Assembly (NCBI RefSeq): GCF_963678635.1
Contig: NC_087070.1
Coordinates: 40,431,831-40,495,830, forward strand
Direction: 5' to 3'
Length of the DNA: 64,000 bases
Source of the DNA: Symsagittifera roscoffensis
Lineage: Eukaryota; Xenacoelomorpha; Acoela; Convolutidae
Below the pieces are notes generated by a model that searched no databases, was not told the DNA's origin, and was given only the letters and a program-made list of their open reading frames with translations. Both the position numbers and the translations under genes were made by a program. Every line of letters begins with the position of its first letter. Positions within the stretch are counted from its first letter, which is position 1. Of this stretch, positions 20,848-31,512 are shown piece after piece.

Positions 20848-21980
20848 GATCGTTCAACAATCGCTCGATCTCTCTCGTCATCCTAGCCTCTCTTTCTTCT
20901 GACTCCTTGTTTGCCTGTGCCAGGCTCTCCACCAGGCCTTGATCGGTGTTGCGAATCAATTGAGCCTGATCAACCCTCGCCTGCGACTTCACGTGCGTTA
21001 GTTTATCTCTCAAATTCTCTCGACCCCGGTGAGCTCTCTCGTCGACTTGATCTATTCTCTTAGTCATGTCTCAATTCATCCAGGCCATTCATTACACCAG
21101 CGAACATGTCACTTATATCGCCAGTTGCCCCCAATGGCGGGGTTAGCCCCAGAGAAGATGAGGTCAACTGCGGCTGCAGCCTGGTACTTGATGACGCACC
21201 GCCTTTTTGCTTGTGCATCGACGTCATCAATCTGTCGAACGTTGATGACACTCCCATCGTTATCCCATCCGACATGGGCCTGGTCAGCGAGGCGGACGAC
21301 GCCTTCCTGCTCATGTCGTTCCTTGGGCACGGTGTGAAGTTCACATCCGGATGGGTTATCTCCGGTTGGTCATAACTAGAGGATAGACCTTCGGCTTGTA
21401 GTGACGCCATTCGCTCATCATACAAAGACTTCCAACTCTTTTTGGCCTTCGAACCCGGTTGTTCTTCACTCGGGCTTATACTCGACATCATCGCGTTGTT
21501 GCTCTGCTCGGCCAGAGATGAGTGGGTATTAGCTGGATGTGAATTTTCTCTCCTCCACTTATGACTCTTGGTCTCCGATTTGGACATTCCCTTGAATAAC
21601 ACTTCCTCTCGCGGCTCGACCTCGGAACGCTCCGAGGTCTCCTCCGTCCTCTCGACTTCCTCCCGCTCGAGGTCCTCGTCTGGCTCAAAGTCGGGTCGAA
21701 TGAGCGTTCGTTCCCCTTCGTCAAAGGGATCCACAAGCGATTCGCTCGCGAGCCCGGCCTGGGCGCTCCGCCCTTGATCGCCATCGAGGTTTTTCTCGCT
21801 CCTTAGTTTCATTTCGCTCACTGAAAGATCAGGTTGACCTTTATTCGATTCGTTTTCAGCAAACGCGTCGGAAGCGCTGCTAAACGAGGACTGGCTACGC
21901 CTAGTTTTAATTTTTCGCGTGCTTCCCTTGCTTAGCCTGGGAATCTTAGTAGCCGATCCTAACGAGTCCCTGCGCTGCAT
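20816..21980 (-). pseudogene. G1 Gag N-terminal region
   Basis: The frame from 21980 down to 21060 (start MQRRDSLGSA chosen because the G2 copy begins similarly with MSLDKSRIPKL at 57954) is followed by a second frame 21067-20816. The first is low-complexity, with Ser, Glu and Arg rich runs. The second is a heptad-like coiled coil (many Arg, Glu and Leu; ESEEREARMTREIERLL). Together they form the N-terminal, probably disordered and then coiled-coil, part of Gag. A frameshift lies at about 21.06 kb. Confidence 0.72.
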
Positions 21981-22424
21981 ACTTTTTAACAAACAATAAT
22001 ATTCGTATAATTTAATGGCGATATACACGTACCGCAAATAAGTTCAGGTTAATTTGCTTTACACTACCTACTCGATCTCGTGAATATCAAAAATGTCTCT
22101 TAGCTTTCTCAATGACAATATTAGTGACTCAGCTAAAGTTACACACAGGGTCTACTCAGTATTGATATAATGCTAACTCAACCCCGTTGTATAGTATAAC
22201 AGTATCACAAACTTTTCACAAGATATAATCAATACGCAAAACACAATTGATAACCAGATAAGAAGGTCCTATAGGTGACAGTGACCTTTCGTCAGTATCA
22301 TTTTACCCCCGCACTCTTATTAAATCACTGCTTTGTTAGAATCAAACAATCTTTTGTAAAAAGGCAGTGATGATTCAGGAATGGATGAGATAAGTAAAAC
22401 TTAGTCTTAAAGAAAAAGACTTCC

Positions 22425-22755
22425 CTCAATCGGAACACTCCAAAAGAACGAAGCCCAGGACACTGTCTTCTCAAATGAGTGTGTATTGGCCTAATACACT
22501 CTCCGAGGTCTTCTTTTAGGTGCCCTGCGATTGCCCGAGCTGTCCTACTAAGTAGCTCAAGGCAACCTCTGATCGAAAATTTCTAAAGTTTATGAAAAAG
22601 CTCCCCCACAACCGGAACGCTCCAAGTGCACGAGAGCAGGGAACAACTTCTCTTCTCAGGTGAGTGTGTATCTACCAAATACACTCACCGAGGTCATCTT
22701 TTATTTGATCCCGGATTGCCCGAACTTTCCTATTAAGTAGCCCAAGGCAACCACA
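22425..22755. repeat. Two tandem copies of a roughly 170-bp unit in the G1 leader
   Basis: Copy 1 (about 22425-22572) and copy 2 (about 22602-22755) both run from a CCCTCAATCGGAACRCTCC-like start, through GAGTGTGTAT..AATACACTC (itself an inverted repeat) and CCGAGGTC, to TAAGTAGCYCAAGGCAACC. They have diverged by many substitutions, so the duplication is old. Confidence 0.8.
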
Positions 22756-22929
22756 CAACCAAAATCACAATCAGAAAAAATTTGGTTCGGGTACTTCTGA
22801 TACACCCGATCTAGAATCCACAGTTGATCACAAATTTCCGGATTAAATGGGCTCCTATGATCCTAGTAAGCACGCCTAATATCCTAATATGATCCTTAAT
22901 TAAATGGATATTTTCCGTTTCCCAAATTG

Positions 22930-23470
22930 CCACAGAAGGTTTCCTCAAGTTTCTAACAAGGAGGGTTGTTAAGAGGTCTAAGTCACTCCGGAGGGTTACT
23001 TCGGAGGGTTGTTAAGACACTTGGCCCACTTCGGAGGGTTCCTTTTCACTCAATAAGGAGGGTCAATAAGAGGCTTATTGTGCTCCGGAGGGTTACCTCG
23101 GAGGGTTCTTCCAAAATTTTCAAATTTTTCAATCTCACTTAAAAGGGTCTTCCACTAGCTTCAAAAAGCGTCAAAACAAGCTAAAAGCTATATGGGGGGT
23201 TGTCTCACTTTCTTCGGAGGGTCCCGTGAAAAATTTCCACTAAGGAGGGTTGCTAAAGGGCTTAAGTCACTCCGGAGGGTTGCTCCGGAGGGTTCCGCAA
23301 AAATCAAGAAAAAGGGTGATTTTACCGCAGTAAAGCCTCCGTAAGCGGTCTACCTGACTTAAAACTAGGTTGGCTGACACGGTCAACCTTCCCAGCAGGA
23401 TAAAAAGATGATTTTATAAAATTTTATGCCGCTCGGAGGGTTCCCTGTAATTTGGACCCTCCGAACCAAC
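22930..23470. repeat. Dispersed GGAGGGTT motif array
   Basis: The motif CGGAGGGTT or AGGAGGGTT occurs about a dozen times with irregular spacing, often as '..GGAGGGTTGTTAAGAGGTCT..' or '..CACTCCGGAGGGTT..'. Spacing is too irregular for a microsatellite or a CRISPR array. Confidence 0.8.
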
Positions 23471-24816
23471 AAATTCTAAAAAAATTTTCTTTTCCGAGAC
23501 TATCAACCCAAAAACGCTTGCGGTCCGGAAAAGTGGTCAAAAACGTCGACTTATGAGACCAAAATTATCCCGATGGGTTGGCTAGTCTTTGAGAAATCGC
23601 CAAAAACGCGTTCGTCAAAATGGCCTTTTTTCACCACCTATATAGGTTCTGAAAAACTTTTTCCGCAGTTCTCAGTGAAAGTGCCCAAAAATAACTGAAA
23701 CGAGCGTAGTAGCCCTGTACGGCACTGGAATAATGCAAAAAACCGCACCAAAATTGGTTTGGAGACAAAAATGTGGCCAATAACTATCAAATTTGGACCC
23801 TCCGATTCCTTCCTTTTCCAATCTTTAAGTCGTTCGCTCTATCTACGGAGCTAATCGGAGGGTTACTCAAGAATTTTTCTGGCAGCCGAGCACGTTATGC
23901 TAGCACGCTCCTAACACAAAAAATTTTATTGCTCTAACTCTAAAAACTCAAAAACTCGATCCCCAAAACAGGTTGACAAAATTCAGAAAATTATCAAAAT
24001 TTGGATCAAAAATTTTCGTTTTTCCTAACCTCTACTGAGTCTTTTCTCACGCGGTTTCTTTAGTTAGGGGGATCGAACTACGTAGCTACTCCCTATATAA
24101 AAGCTCGGATAAGTTTTATAAATAGAGATAATAACCTATTAGTAGTCGTTAAAAAATATTACTATACCCTCCTTTGCACCAAAATACCCGAATTAAGACC
24201 CTTAGCTCGGAAAATTGTAATCGATGGAGGGTACAATCGGACCGCGCCAATCGTGCCCCCCACCACTTAAGCTTTAATGAAATAAAACCCGAACGATACT
24301 AAAATTGCTTCAAAGATACCCAACAGTCGTTGTGGATGTTGTCCCTGATGTCTCTGTTGAGTGTGGAACACGTCGATCAGCTTGCCACTCTACCCTCCGG
24401 TCACCGGCAAAATCACCATTAACGTGCTTAAACACTCAAATTACACTCGAGGGAGGGTATCCAACCCTTCACCAAAACACACAATCTTTCTATCAGAAAA
24501 GATATAAATCAATCTGAAACAACAACAAATAGGAAGGTCAGATCACATCTCGTCCGGAAATAACATATAAACTGTCACTTTTTGTTTTTTACTGTTTTTG
24601 GTCTTTTTTGGATTTTTTACTGTTTTTTGTACTTTTCTATTTTTGATTAACTTTGTTTTTGGCTTTTTCTTGGTTATACGCTATTTTTGTTTGATTTTAC
24701 GCTTTCTTTTTAATTGTTTTTGGTCCTGGGACCTCAGCACAAGCGGGCTCATGACTTCTCACGTAAACTTCCGGCCCCCGGAATTTTCGGTCTTAACTAA
24801 GTTAAAAAGTAAAAAA

Positions 24817-25225
24817 GTACTAGGCGGAGGGTACGCACTTTCCCCCTAGTACAAAAACGGTCATTAAGGCCTGTAACTCGGGCATACGCCCGGAGCGGAG
24901 GGTTCGTCGCTGAAACGCTTGCTGATCATGATGGTTTTATGCCTTTGACAGGCCCACCCAGGAGCGCCATAAAAACGTCTATGTAACATTCGCCCAAATA
25001 CTACACAGCGACCGAGCGTAGAAAAAAGTACCTATTAACGACTGGCAGGCGTCAGTTACCTTAATCCTACTCGTTTTTCACCGTCTCGACCTTGCCAGTT
25101 GATTTTCTGGTCCGTCTAGGGCTAAGTAAAAAGTTACTATTTTTAGGCCATCAGTCAAACGACTTTTGATCAGCTTTCGTTTACATGCGAACACAACCAC
25201 ATAGCTGAGTCTCGGATCCTCAGAC
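24817..25225 (-). repeat. 5' LTR remnant of element G1
   Basis: Reverse complement of L LTR 7435-7830 with scattered substitutions: end hairpin GTACTAG(24817)...CTAGTAC(24852), the GGAGCGCCATAAAAA block at about 24950, and CTGAGTCTCGGATCCTCAGAC ending at 25225. The U3 part and LTR start are absent because the sequence switches to element X at 25226. In - orientation it lies upstream of the leader and gag, as a 5' LTR should. Confidence 0.75.
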
Positions 25226-25950
25226 GGAAAGGTGGACAACTGAAGTCTCCCAATGGTTCAGACCCCAAAACTAATTTCTCAAGTCAAAACTCATTTCCTT
25301 TAATTAGGATTCATTGGTGGAAAACTTCTCGAGTTATATTCAATTGTATTTATGCTAGAGTTACTAATTGGCTTAATTACTCCAATCCTCAAGTGTGCTG
25401 CTATTTGAAAACTCAATTTAATTTTCCCGAGTGTGTTTTGTCATTGTTATGTTGAGTTAAGTCGAGTTTTTTGGTTGAACCATCTGAAATGGATCAAATT
25501 TCTACTGTCTAATAAAAAGTAACTTAACGGATTGTTCCGACCCTGTTTTTAACGGCGTTCGTGTATTTTGGGTATTTTGAGACCTAAGTATGGGGACGTT
25601 CTTATTTCTAGAGTGGGGGGATATTTTGGTTGTGGCCTTTAAGCTGTAACGGGTTTTAGTCTCATGTCGCAAGTGAACCGAATTGGCTCCGACCGTTTTG
25701 AGGTAGAAAAACACAAGAGATAGTGTCCCTGACTCTTGAGCCAATGGTTATAGGGCCTATTTTTCTTAAGCCTCATATGTGACCGAAGTATACGAATGTT
25801 ACATAGTGTTTTTATGGCGCTCCTGGGTGTTTTTACGACATCATGACTACGGAGTCGAACCCACTTGACACAGCTTCGGGCTGCATGGCCATCCTAGAGT
25901 ACCGGTGGCACGGTTCAGCGGGAACGTGTAAACCTTCCGGTTGTACCGTG
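25226..25950 (+). repeat. 5' LTR of element X, truncated and internally deleted
   Basis: 25226-25803 is a near-perfect copy of 53474-54051 in the 3' LTR. It then continues with CGAATGTTACATAG..TTTTTATGGCGCTCC and an end hairpin CACGGT(25909)...ACCGTG(25950). Compared with the 3' LTR it lacks the first 290 bp and about 909 bp between two CGAATGTTACA repeats. Confidence 0.72.
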
Positions 25951-27374
25951 ATAGCTTTTTAAGAAAACTCGAGAAAACTTCCTGGTACGCTCTCCGAACG
26001 AGGCTTAGCTAACCGAGTAAGGGGGGGGGGGGGGGTAACTAGGGGGACAAAAACACGAGCAAAAAGACAAAAAGTGAAACAAAAAACTAAAAAAGAATAG
26101 AAAAAGGAACAAAAACTATAAAACAAAAAATGACAGTGACTTTGACACCAGATTAGTTGGATCAAACCTTTATATTAATTAAATAGTATACCCATACTGT
26201 TTTATAAGACCGATCGCTTCGATCAACCTAGCAATCTAATCCAGCAACCTCAATAAGGTGCCCGAGTGGGGGGCGTTGTTAAGGGTTTTCAGATAGCTTG
26301 CAACTTAGCTGGAAAACTAGGAGACTTGACTGGAAGAGGTGACCAGCCGAGTGGGAAAGTGGTTCACAAGGATTGAGCTGAACCACTAGGAGACTTGACT
26401 GGAAGAGGTGACCAGCCGAGTGGGAAAATGGTTCACAAGGATTGAGCCGAACCGCTAGGAGACTTGACTGGAAGAGGTGACCAGCCAAGTGGGAAGATGG
26501 TGCTGGTGACAAGTGCAGTGCACGTCAAGGAGACAACCAGCACGGAACCAGAACAACAAGAGGAGGACGCGACGGGGTGTTCTCAAGTTGGTCAAAACGG
26601 GTATCGTTAAAATCCACATTACATTGTAGGAAATAAGTGTAAAATCGGATAAGCGGAACCCCACTGTTTTGAGGAACGTTTTTACTCAAGCAGGCCTGGA
26701 AACAGGTTCTACGGTTTTCTCTCAATAGGTTTAGCACCCGGCGCTTAAGGTAAATTTAGGCTTAAGAGGGGGGCTAAAGAGGGGGGAGGTTAAAAGTGGG
26801 GCTGGTTAGGTTAGAGGTTGGCCGTTGTAAATTGTAAAAAGGGAGGACATTAAAGTAACTAATTAATCGACATCGTTGATTTACTTAGATTAGAATCTTA
26901 CACGCGTCAATTATAAGAAGCGGATATCCAAAATAAGATCAAATTAAGGTAGGTACCACGGTCAGATCAGGTGGGGGGCACGGAAGCGGACCCGGACAGA
27001 AAAAACCCCATAAGATCGTTAGCAGGGGGGAGGAAAACGCGTGGCAATCAGGTACCAGACATTTTTTTGAAAAAAGGTTGACATCTGTCACCTTTGAATT
27101 TTAGGTGGGTACATCTCTCTGTTCTTCATTATTATTCCTGTTTAAATTTTTACGTTTTGGTGAAAATTTGTTATTGGTTTTTGAACGAACAGGTGATCAC
27201 AAGATACCTGCGATTAAGTTGGGTTTCAACTTGCCTGAAACATCGAAAGGGAGATAAATACAGGGGGGTCCTCCTTTTCTTGCATCAAGAGATCTGTCCA
27301 GTCGCCTAGGGGCCAGAATTGATTCTAGAGACAGGTCGAAGAGTAGTCGTACTAGACTACCAGGTTCCGCACCA
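25951..27374 (+). other. Leader of element X
   Basis: No gene. It follows the layout of the G1 and G2 leaders: a G-run (26021-26035), an A-rich AAAAAC-repeat stretch (26040-26130), a GATCGNTTCGATCAA motif at about 26209, and GGGTATCGTTAA at about 26600. A 69-bp tandem repeat lies at 26316-26502. Short frames on the - strand here are not supported. Confidence 0.55.
26316..26502 (+). repeat. 69-bp tandem repeat, 2.7 copies
   Basis: Units start at 26316, 26385 and 26454 with ACTAGGAGACTTGACTGG and differ at only a few bases. Each holds GAGGTGACCAGCC and GGTTCACAAGG. Confidence 0.93.
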
Positions 27375-28610
27375 ATGGAGGCTGAGGAGGCGATGTCGCC
27401 AATGCCTAAAAGTTCAACAGTGTCCTCGGTGGTAGTAGTGGAGAGCAGGAGGGCGGAGAGGCCGGCGGAAACAAGCCGGATGAGATACTTAGAGAAAGTG
27501 AGAGAGCTGGGCTTGGAGGATCTGGAGTGCAGGCAAGAGTTGCGGATGTTCTGGGCCTCGAGCAGCTGTCACACGAGGATTTGGGCAGGCACCAGTGTGT
27601 GGACTGGTTAAACGCTCACGAGACGCATTTCTCAAGAGCGAGAATGATGGAGACGGCCGATCTGACTGGGATTCCCACAAGATCAATCATGGGACCCACT
27701 AATTACAGACCTCTCAAGTTGCTGGGGAGTCCGGGACTCATTGTGGAGCCCCCTAAACACCAAACCAGTATTGCCAGAATCAGGCTGGCAACTCCCGCGC
27801 AGCTGAGGGTAGTAGACAAGCTACTGGATCCAAAAGAGATGGAACTGCCGGATGCTGCTTACGAAGGTGCGAGGTTGGCAGACGACCCAAGATATGGGAA
27901 ACCATGCGGGAGTGCCCAATTGGCCAAGACATTGGCGATTTACGACAGGGCGGATCCAGCTGCCGCGAGGGTGATTATTGTGGCAGGATCGGGTTTCCAG
28001 GCAACGTCTCCCAAGTTGTTCTGGCCGAAAACCCTGGTATACTCGCTGCCAGGTGCTGAATTGAACCAAATGATGACCCTGGTGGTCGCAATAAAATCGG
28101 AGATGCCTTGTGAGCCAGAGCTATTGCTGTTTGCAGTGATGAATGATCACCTGCATGCGACTGGACTTCTTGAGCAACTCAAAGGTGATGAGGCGGCGCC
28201 AAAGAAAATCTGGGAGGCTATCCAGGCCTTATTTGCCGCAATGAATGAGGTCCAAGAGAATGTCACTTCCCGATTTGGATCCAAGACGAGAGTGGTCTTC
28301 ACGACATCCCCCGGGTACGCGAGTATGCCTCCCGTTCTGCAGTTTGTATACGCTGTTTTGGTCTTGATAGCCGAGGGGAACGCATGGCGGATTGTGATGG
28401 CAGCCCCCAATCGAGAGTTAGAGCCGACGAACTTGAGGCTTCGTAAGTCAGAATTGGCGGCGGCGGGGGCGGGCTTGTCCCACGCGTTGCGGGGATTCTA
28501 TGAATTGGCAGATATCCTCATTGTGTTGGATGAAGTCCTTCCTTCTGCTGGAGATTTCGAACTTTGCCAGACAGCTCAAGTTCAGCCCGGCTATAGGGGA
28601 TGATCAGCCG
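27375..28610 (+). pseudogene. Element X ORF, part 1: SGNH-hydrolase-like region
   Basis: Starts at ATG 27375 (MEAEEAMSPMPK), with a frameshift near 27.53 kb into the frame 27527-28603. The region about residues 200-330 looks like an SGNH/GDSL fold: the strand VIIVAGSGF (27970-28000; block I position, with Gly-Ser-Gly in place of Gly-Asp-Ser), LVYSLPGAELNQMM (turn with PGA), then LLLFAVMNDHLHA (28120-28155; block III Asn-Asp). No clear Asp-x-x-His block V is seen. SGNH esterases occur in some retrotransposon proteins, so the idea is plausible, but the nucleophile context is degenerate. Another frameshift near 28.55 kb moves into the next part. Function is not proven; the fold assignment is tentative. 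Confidence 0.55.
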
Positions 28611-29431
28611 ATAATAGGTGACTTTACGGCTAGCCTGTGGTTCCGTAGTATGGACTTGACCATCACGAGCTCCGCCAGCAGATCAAGGGGACCAGTAATG
28701 AGAGGAAGAACGTGGCTGCGACTGAGAAGCAACTGGATGTGATGGTATACCGGTTGACGCAAGAAAGAGGCAGGTGGCCGTTTTTAACTTCAAGACTAGA
28801 GAATGCCACAGACAAGACAAGGGAAGGTGCTCCAGCTCTTGTGAAGCAGATTTGGGAGTTTCTTGAGGAACAATTGGAGGTAGCCGAGAGAAGGGAAATG
28901 ACGTTGGCAAGTTTCGTCACGGCCGCAAATGAAGTCACCATCGGAGGATTCTGGAGGGAGCACGCAAAAGGCGAGCCCAGGCTAAGTAAGGATCACGAGA
29001 TCTTGAGATTCTTGAGTCCTTGTTGGGGAAAAGAGTTCATGGCTGAAGTGTTTAACGCGAAAGAAACTATTTTCGGGGCATTTGTACAAGAGCTATTAAA
29101 CATGCTCATAAGTCTCTTGCTAGCCCTGTACCTAGTTTACCCGAGGTACCTGTTTAACATGGGTCCAGCATACATGTTCAGCAGGGGCGTGGAAATGTTG
29201 CGAATGGATGGGTATCTGGCACTGGTGCTCCTGACCCGTGGCGAGCTGATGTCATTTCATCGGTTGATGAAATATGGGGAGCCCCTGTCGATGGGGAAGA
29301 CCCACTCGAGTATAGATACCTACTCGTACAAGTGTGCGGCGGGACTAAAGACGCTGTTGGTGGAGTACCTCCTGATGCAGAATCGGCAAATGACTGGCGA
29401 GGAGAAAAACCCAAAAACTAGAGATGAGTGA
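28500..29431 (+). pseudogene. Element X ORF, part 2
   Basis: Continues the X protein after a frameshift: the frame 28500-28742 followed by 28712-29431 (239 codons, ending TGA). The reading is rich in helices (VAATEKQLDVMVYRL, WEFLEEQLEVAERR) and has one hydrophobic stretch NMLISLLLALYLVYPRYLF (about 29095-29150) that could be a membrane segment or a buried helix. No domain is recognised. It stops seven bases before the next long frame, which begins at an ATG. Confidence 0.5.
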
Positions 29432-30322
29432 TGAGAGATGAATGGTGGCATGCCTCTGCTGACGGATCTATGCCTGGCAATGAGATCTGATCCAGTGGGG
29501 ATCATCAGGGGACTGGAAGAGGTCGTAACTTGTATTTACGGGCCAGCGGTAACTTACGCATTTCCGGATCCTCTGGTGGTGGCCTACCGCAACTCTGTAG
29601 TACACTTGAGTTTGGTAAGCGTGTTGGATGGGACGGCACTCAACTGGTGTTGCCAAGAGGTGCTGAGGGCACAAATGATTAACACGGTACTCTTTGGGAA
29701 AGTGAAGGATGCCGAGTTGATGGTGTACATTTTCCGAGGGCAACTGCAGTGCAGGATGGGGGGAAAACGTGAGGGCCTCATTAAAACTTATCCCAAGTTC
29801 TGGAACTTGAATCTCCTGACGGCAAGTGGAAAAGAGGTCTTGAGAATCCCAGCATGGAAGAAGAGCTTCGAGTTTGTGAAAAGGGAGCTAGAGGCGATAA
29901 TGGAGAAGGAAGTCTTGCCAGCGACCATTCCCGAGTTCACAACAGTCGGAAGAATGACCCTGGGAATGAATAACCCCCTAGTGGTCCCCTCTCTGTTCGC
30001 GGCGGCTGGGTATACCGCAGCGGTCTTTTTCCATACCAGTGACATAAAAATAAAATCATGGACGACCCAGGCGAAGAAGATGAGAAGCTCGATGCCTCCA
30101 AAGTTTGAGGTGCGAGAGGTCTTGAGAACGCTCGATCGGGCGGGTCTGGAACACATGTTACCAGTGTGGGACGATGGCAGGATGATTGTAGAAGAAGGGC
30201 ACAACGCGCTAAAAGACGAGATGAAGTTTGCCACTAGAAAATACCGGGCGCCCTTTGGATTGGACCGAGTACAAGAAGTCAGACCCAGCGACACCTTCAC
30301 TCCTGTCAGTGGGCACCCCTAG
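29432..30322 (+). pseudogene. Element X ORF, part 3
   Basis: Frame 29438-30322 of 294 codons beginning MNGGMPLLTDLCLAM. It is uniformly protein-like, with no low-complexity stretch. KEVLRIPAWKKSFEFVKREL and MNNPLVVPSLFAAAGYTAAVFF are the most distinctive segments. No known family is recognised. It ends by frameshift into an overlapping acidic frame. Confidence 0.5.
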
Positions 30323-31512
30323 AGACAAGAGAAGCGGCCCAGTGGAAGACCGGTTTAAAAGGATACTTGAGAGAAGGAAGGCAGAGTCAGAGGAGGAAAG
30401 CATGGATGAGAGTATCAGTGAGGCAGGAGAGGAAATGGAAGTAGGGAACACGCCGGAGCCAAAACCAGCAGAGGAGGATTTCACCGCTCAAGAACTACTG
30501 AAGGACCTGAGTGGAGACGATCGGGCAGATACTGCCACACCACCTGAACTCGTCTCCCCGCAAGAACTTAGAGTTACCACTGACGAGCGACACTTCCAAC
30601 ATGGGAATGATACTCTTGAGTGCGGAGGAGAGCGAAAAGAACACCTTCGAAGGAAACAAGACCATGTTCCTGGAGACTCTAGACGAGAAGGCTTGGCGAG
30701 AACTCTTGAGGGAATTTAACCAGGAAACGCAAAGCGAGACCACATTAGACGGCTTTAAAGAAGAGCTGTGGAATACGGTGGTGAAGTTCGGAGAACCTGT
30801 CCTGATGGCCACCGGGCTGGATGAGAAAGCGAGGAAAGAACTGCTGAGCAAGATGGTCGAACTGAGAAGGGCACAACCGACGACCAGAGATGATGACTGT
30901 AAAGACAGCTCTACTCTGAAACCAAAAACTGTCGATAAAATAGTTGAAGGTGTAAGGGGGGATAAGGTTGGGACTAGTAATATAATTAAAAGTAGTAATA
31001 TTCTTAAGGCTCGAGCAGGGGTGAGGCAAGAGTTGGAAGGGTTGGATGGAGACAAAGAGATCGAATCAGTGATGATAACGGCAACGCCCCCAAGTAGAGA
31101 CGTGAGGTCTCGCAAGAGAAAGAGAGAGGCAGAGGGGTGGGGTAGTCCTTCGGCGGATGCGGTCTCTGAGAAAAACCTGAGAGTGACGGCTCCCTTGGTT
31201 CTGGCGCGGTGCAAGACTGCAGCCTACAAGAGTAGCTCCGAGCCCAGGAAACCACTCGAAGTCGAAAAAGAGATGGAGGTTTCCACCAACTCGACATCAG
31301 AAGAAGACTTCAGGCCCCAGAAGACGAACATGAAAAGACGTTCGACGAGCGGGCAGACATGGGAAATGGATGTTGGCAAAGAATGGGTCTCAAAGGAGCA
31401 CCAGGCCACTGGGAAGCAAGTAACTAGCAATCCTCTTGAGAAGAATAAAGCGAGGAACACCTCCCGGCCGTGGTGGGTGGCCCTCGAGACATTGAAGGAA
31501 CTGGAAGACTAA
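30228..31512 (+). pseudogene. Element X ORF, part 4: charged linker
   Basis: Two overlapping frames (30228-30719 and 30511-31512). The protein is dominated by Glu, Lys and Ser, with a predicted coiled-coil-like LLKDLSGDD and SEEESMDESISEAGEEMEV, and a basic patch RSRKRKREAEG (about 31110) that could be a nuclear localisation signal. It probably links the N-terminal SGNH-like part to the ORF2-like part. No catalytic motif. Confidence 0.45.

Larger units (their letters stand above)
22038..24816 (-). other. Long leader of element G1
   Basis: About 2.8 kb without a gene lies between the 5' LTR remnant and gag on the - strand. It contains two tandem copies of a roughly 170-bp unit (22425-22755), many GGAGGGTT motifs on the + strand (22930-23470), and a segment (24.3-24.6 kb) homologous to the G2 leader at 55.38-55.65 kb (shared TTTAAGCACGTTAATG and GACTGTTGGGTATC). 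The ORFs it contains are short and unsupported. Such length suggests a structured leader, possibly with internal ribosome entry or packaging signals; this is inference. Confidence 0.6.

Noticed and set aside
22930-23470. CRISPR-like repeat array
   Set aside because: The repeats are only 8-10 bp long with irregular gaps, and the window is eukaryotic.
25502-25744. 80-codon - strand ORF, repeated at 53750-53992
   Set aside because: It lies antisense inside the duplicated LTR block; identity between the copies reflects the LTR and not selection on a protein.
25840-25925. tRNA-like B box (GGTTCGACTCC on the - strand)
   Set aside because: No matching acceptor, D-arm or T-stem pairing could be found; it is a chance match within LTR sequence.
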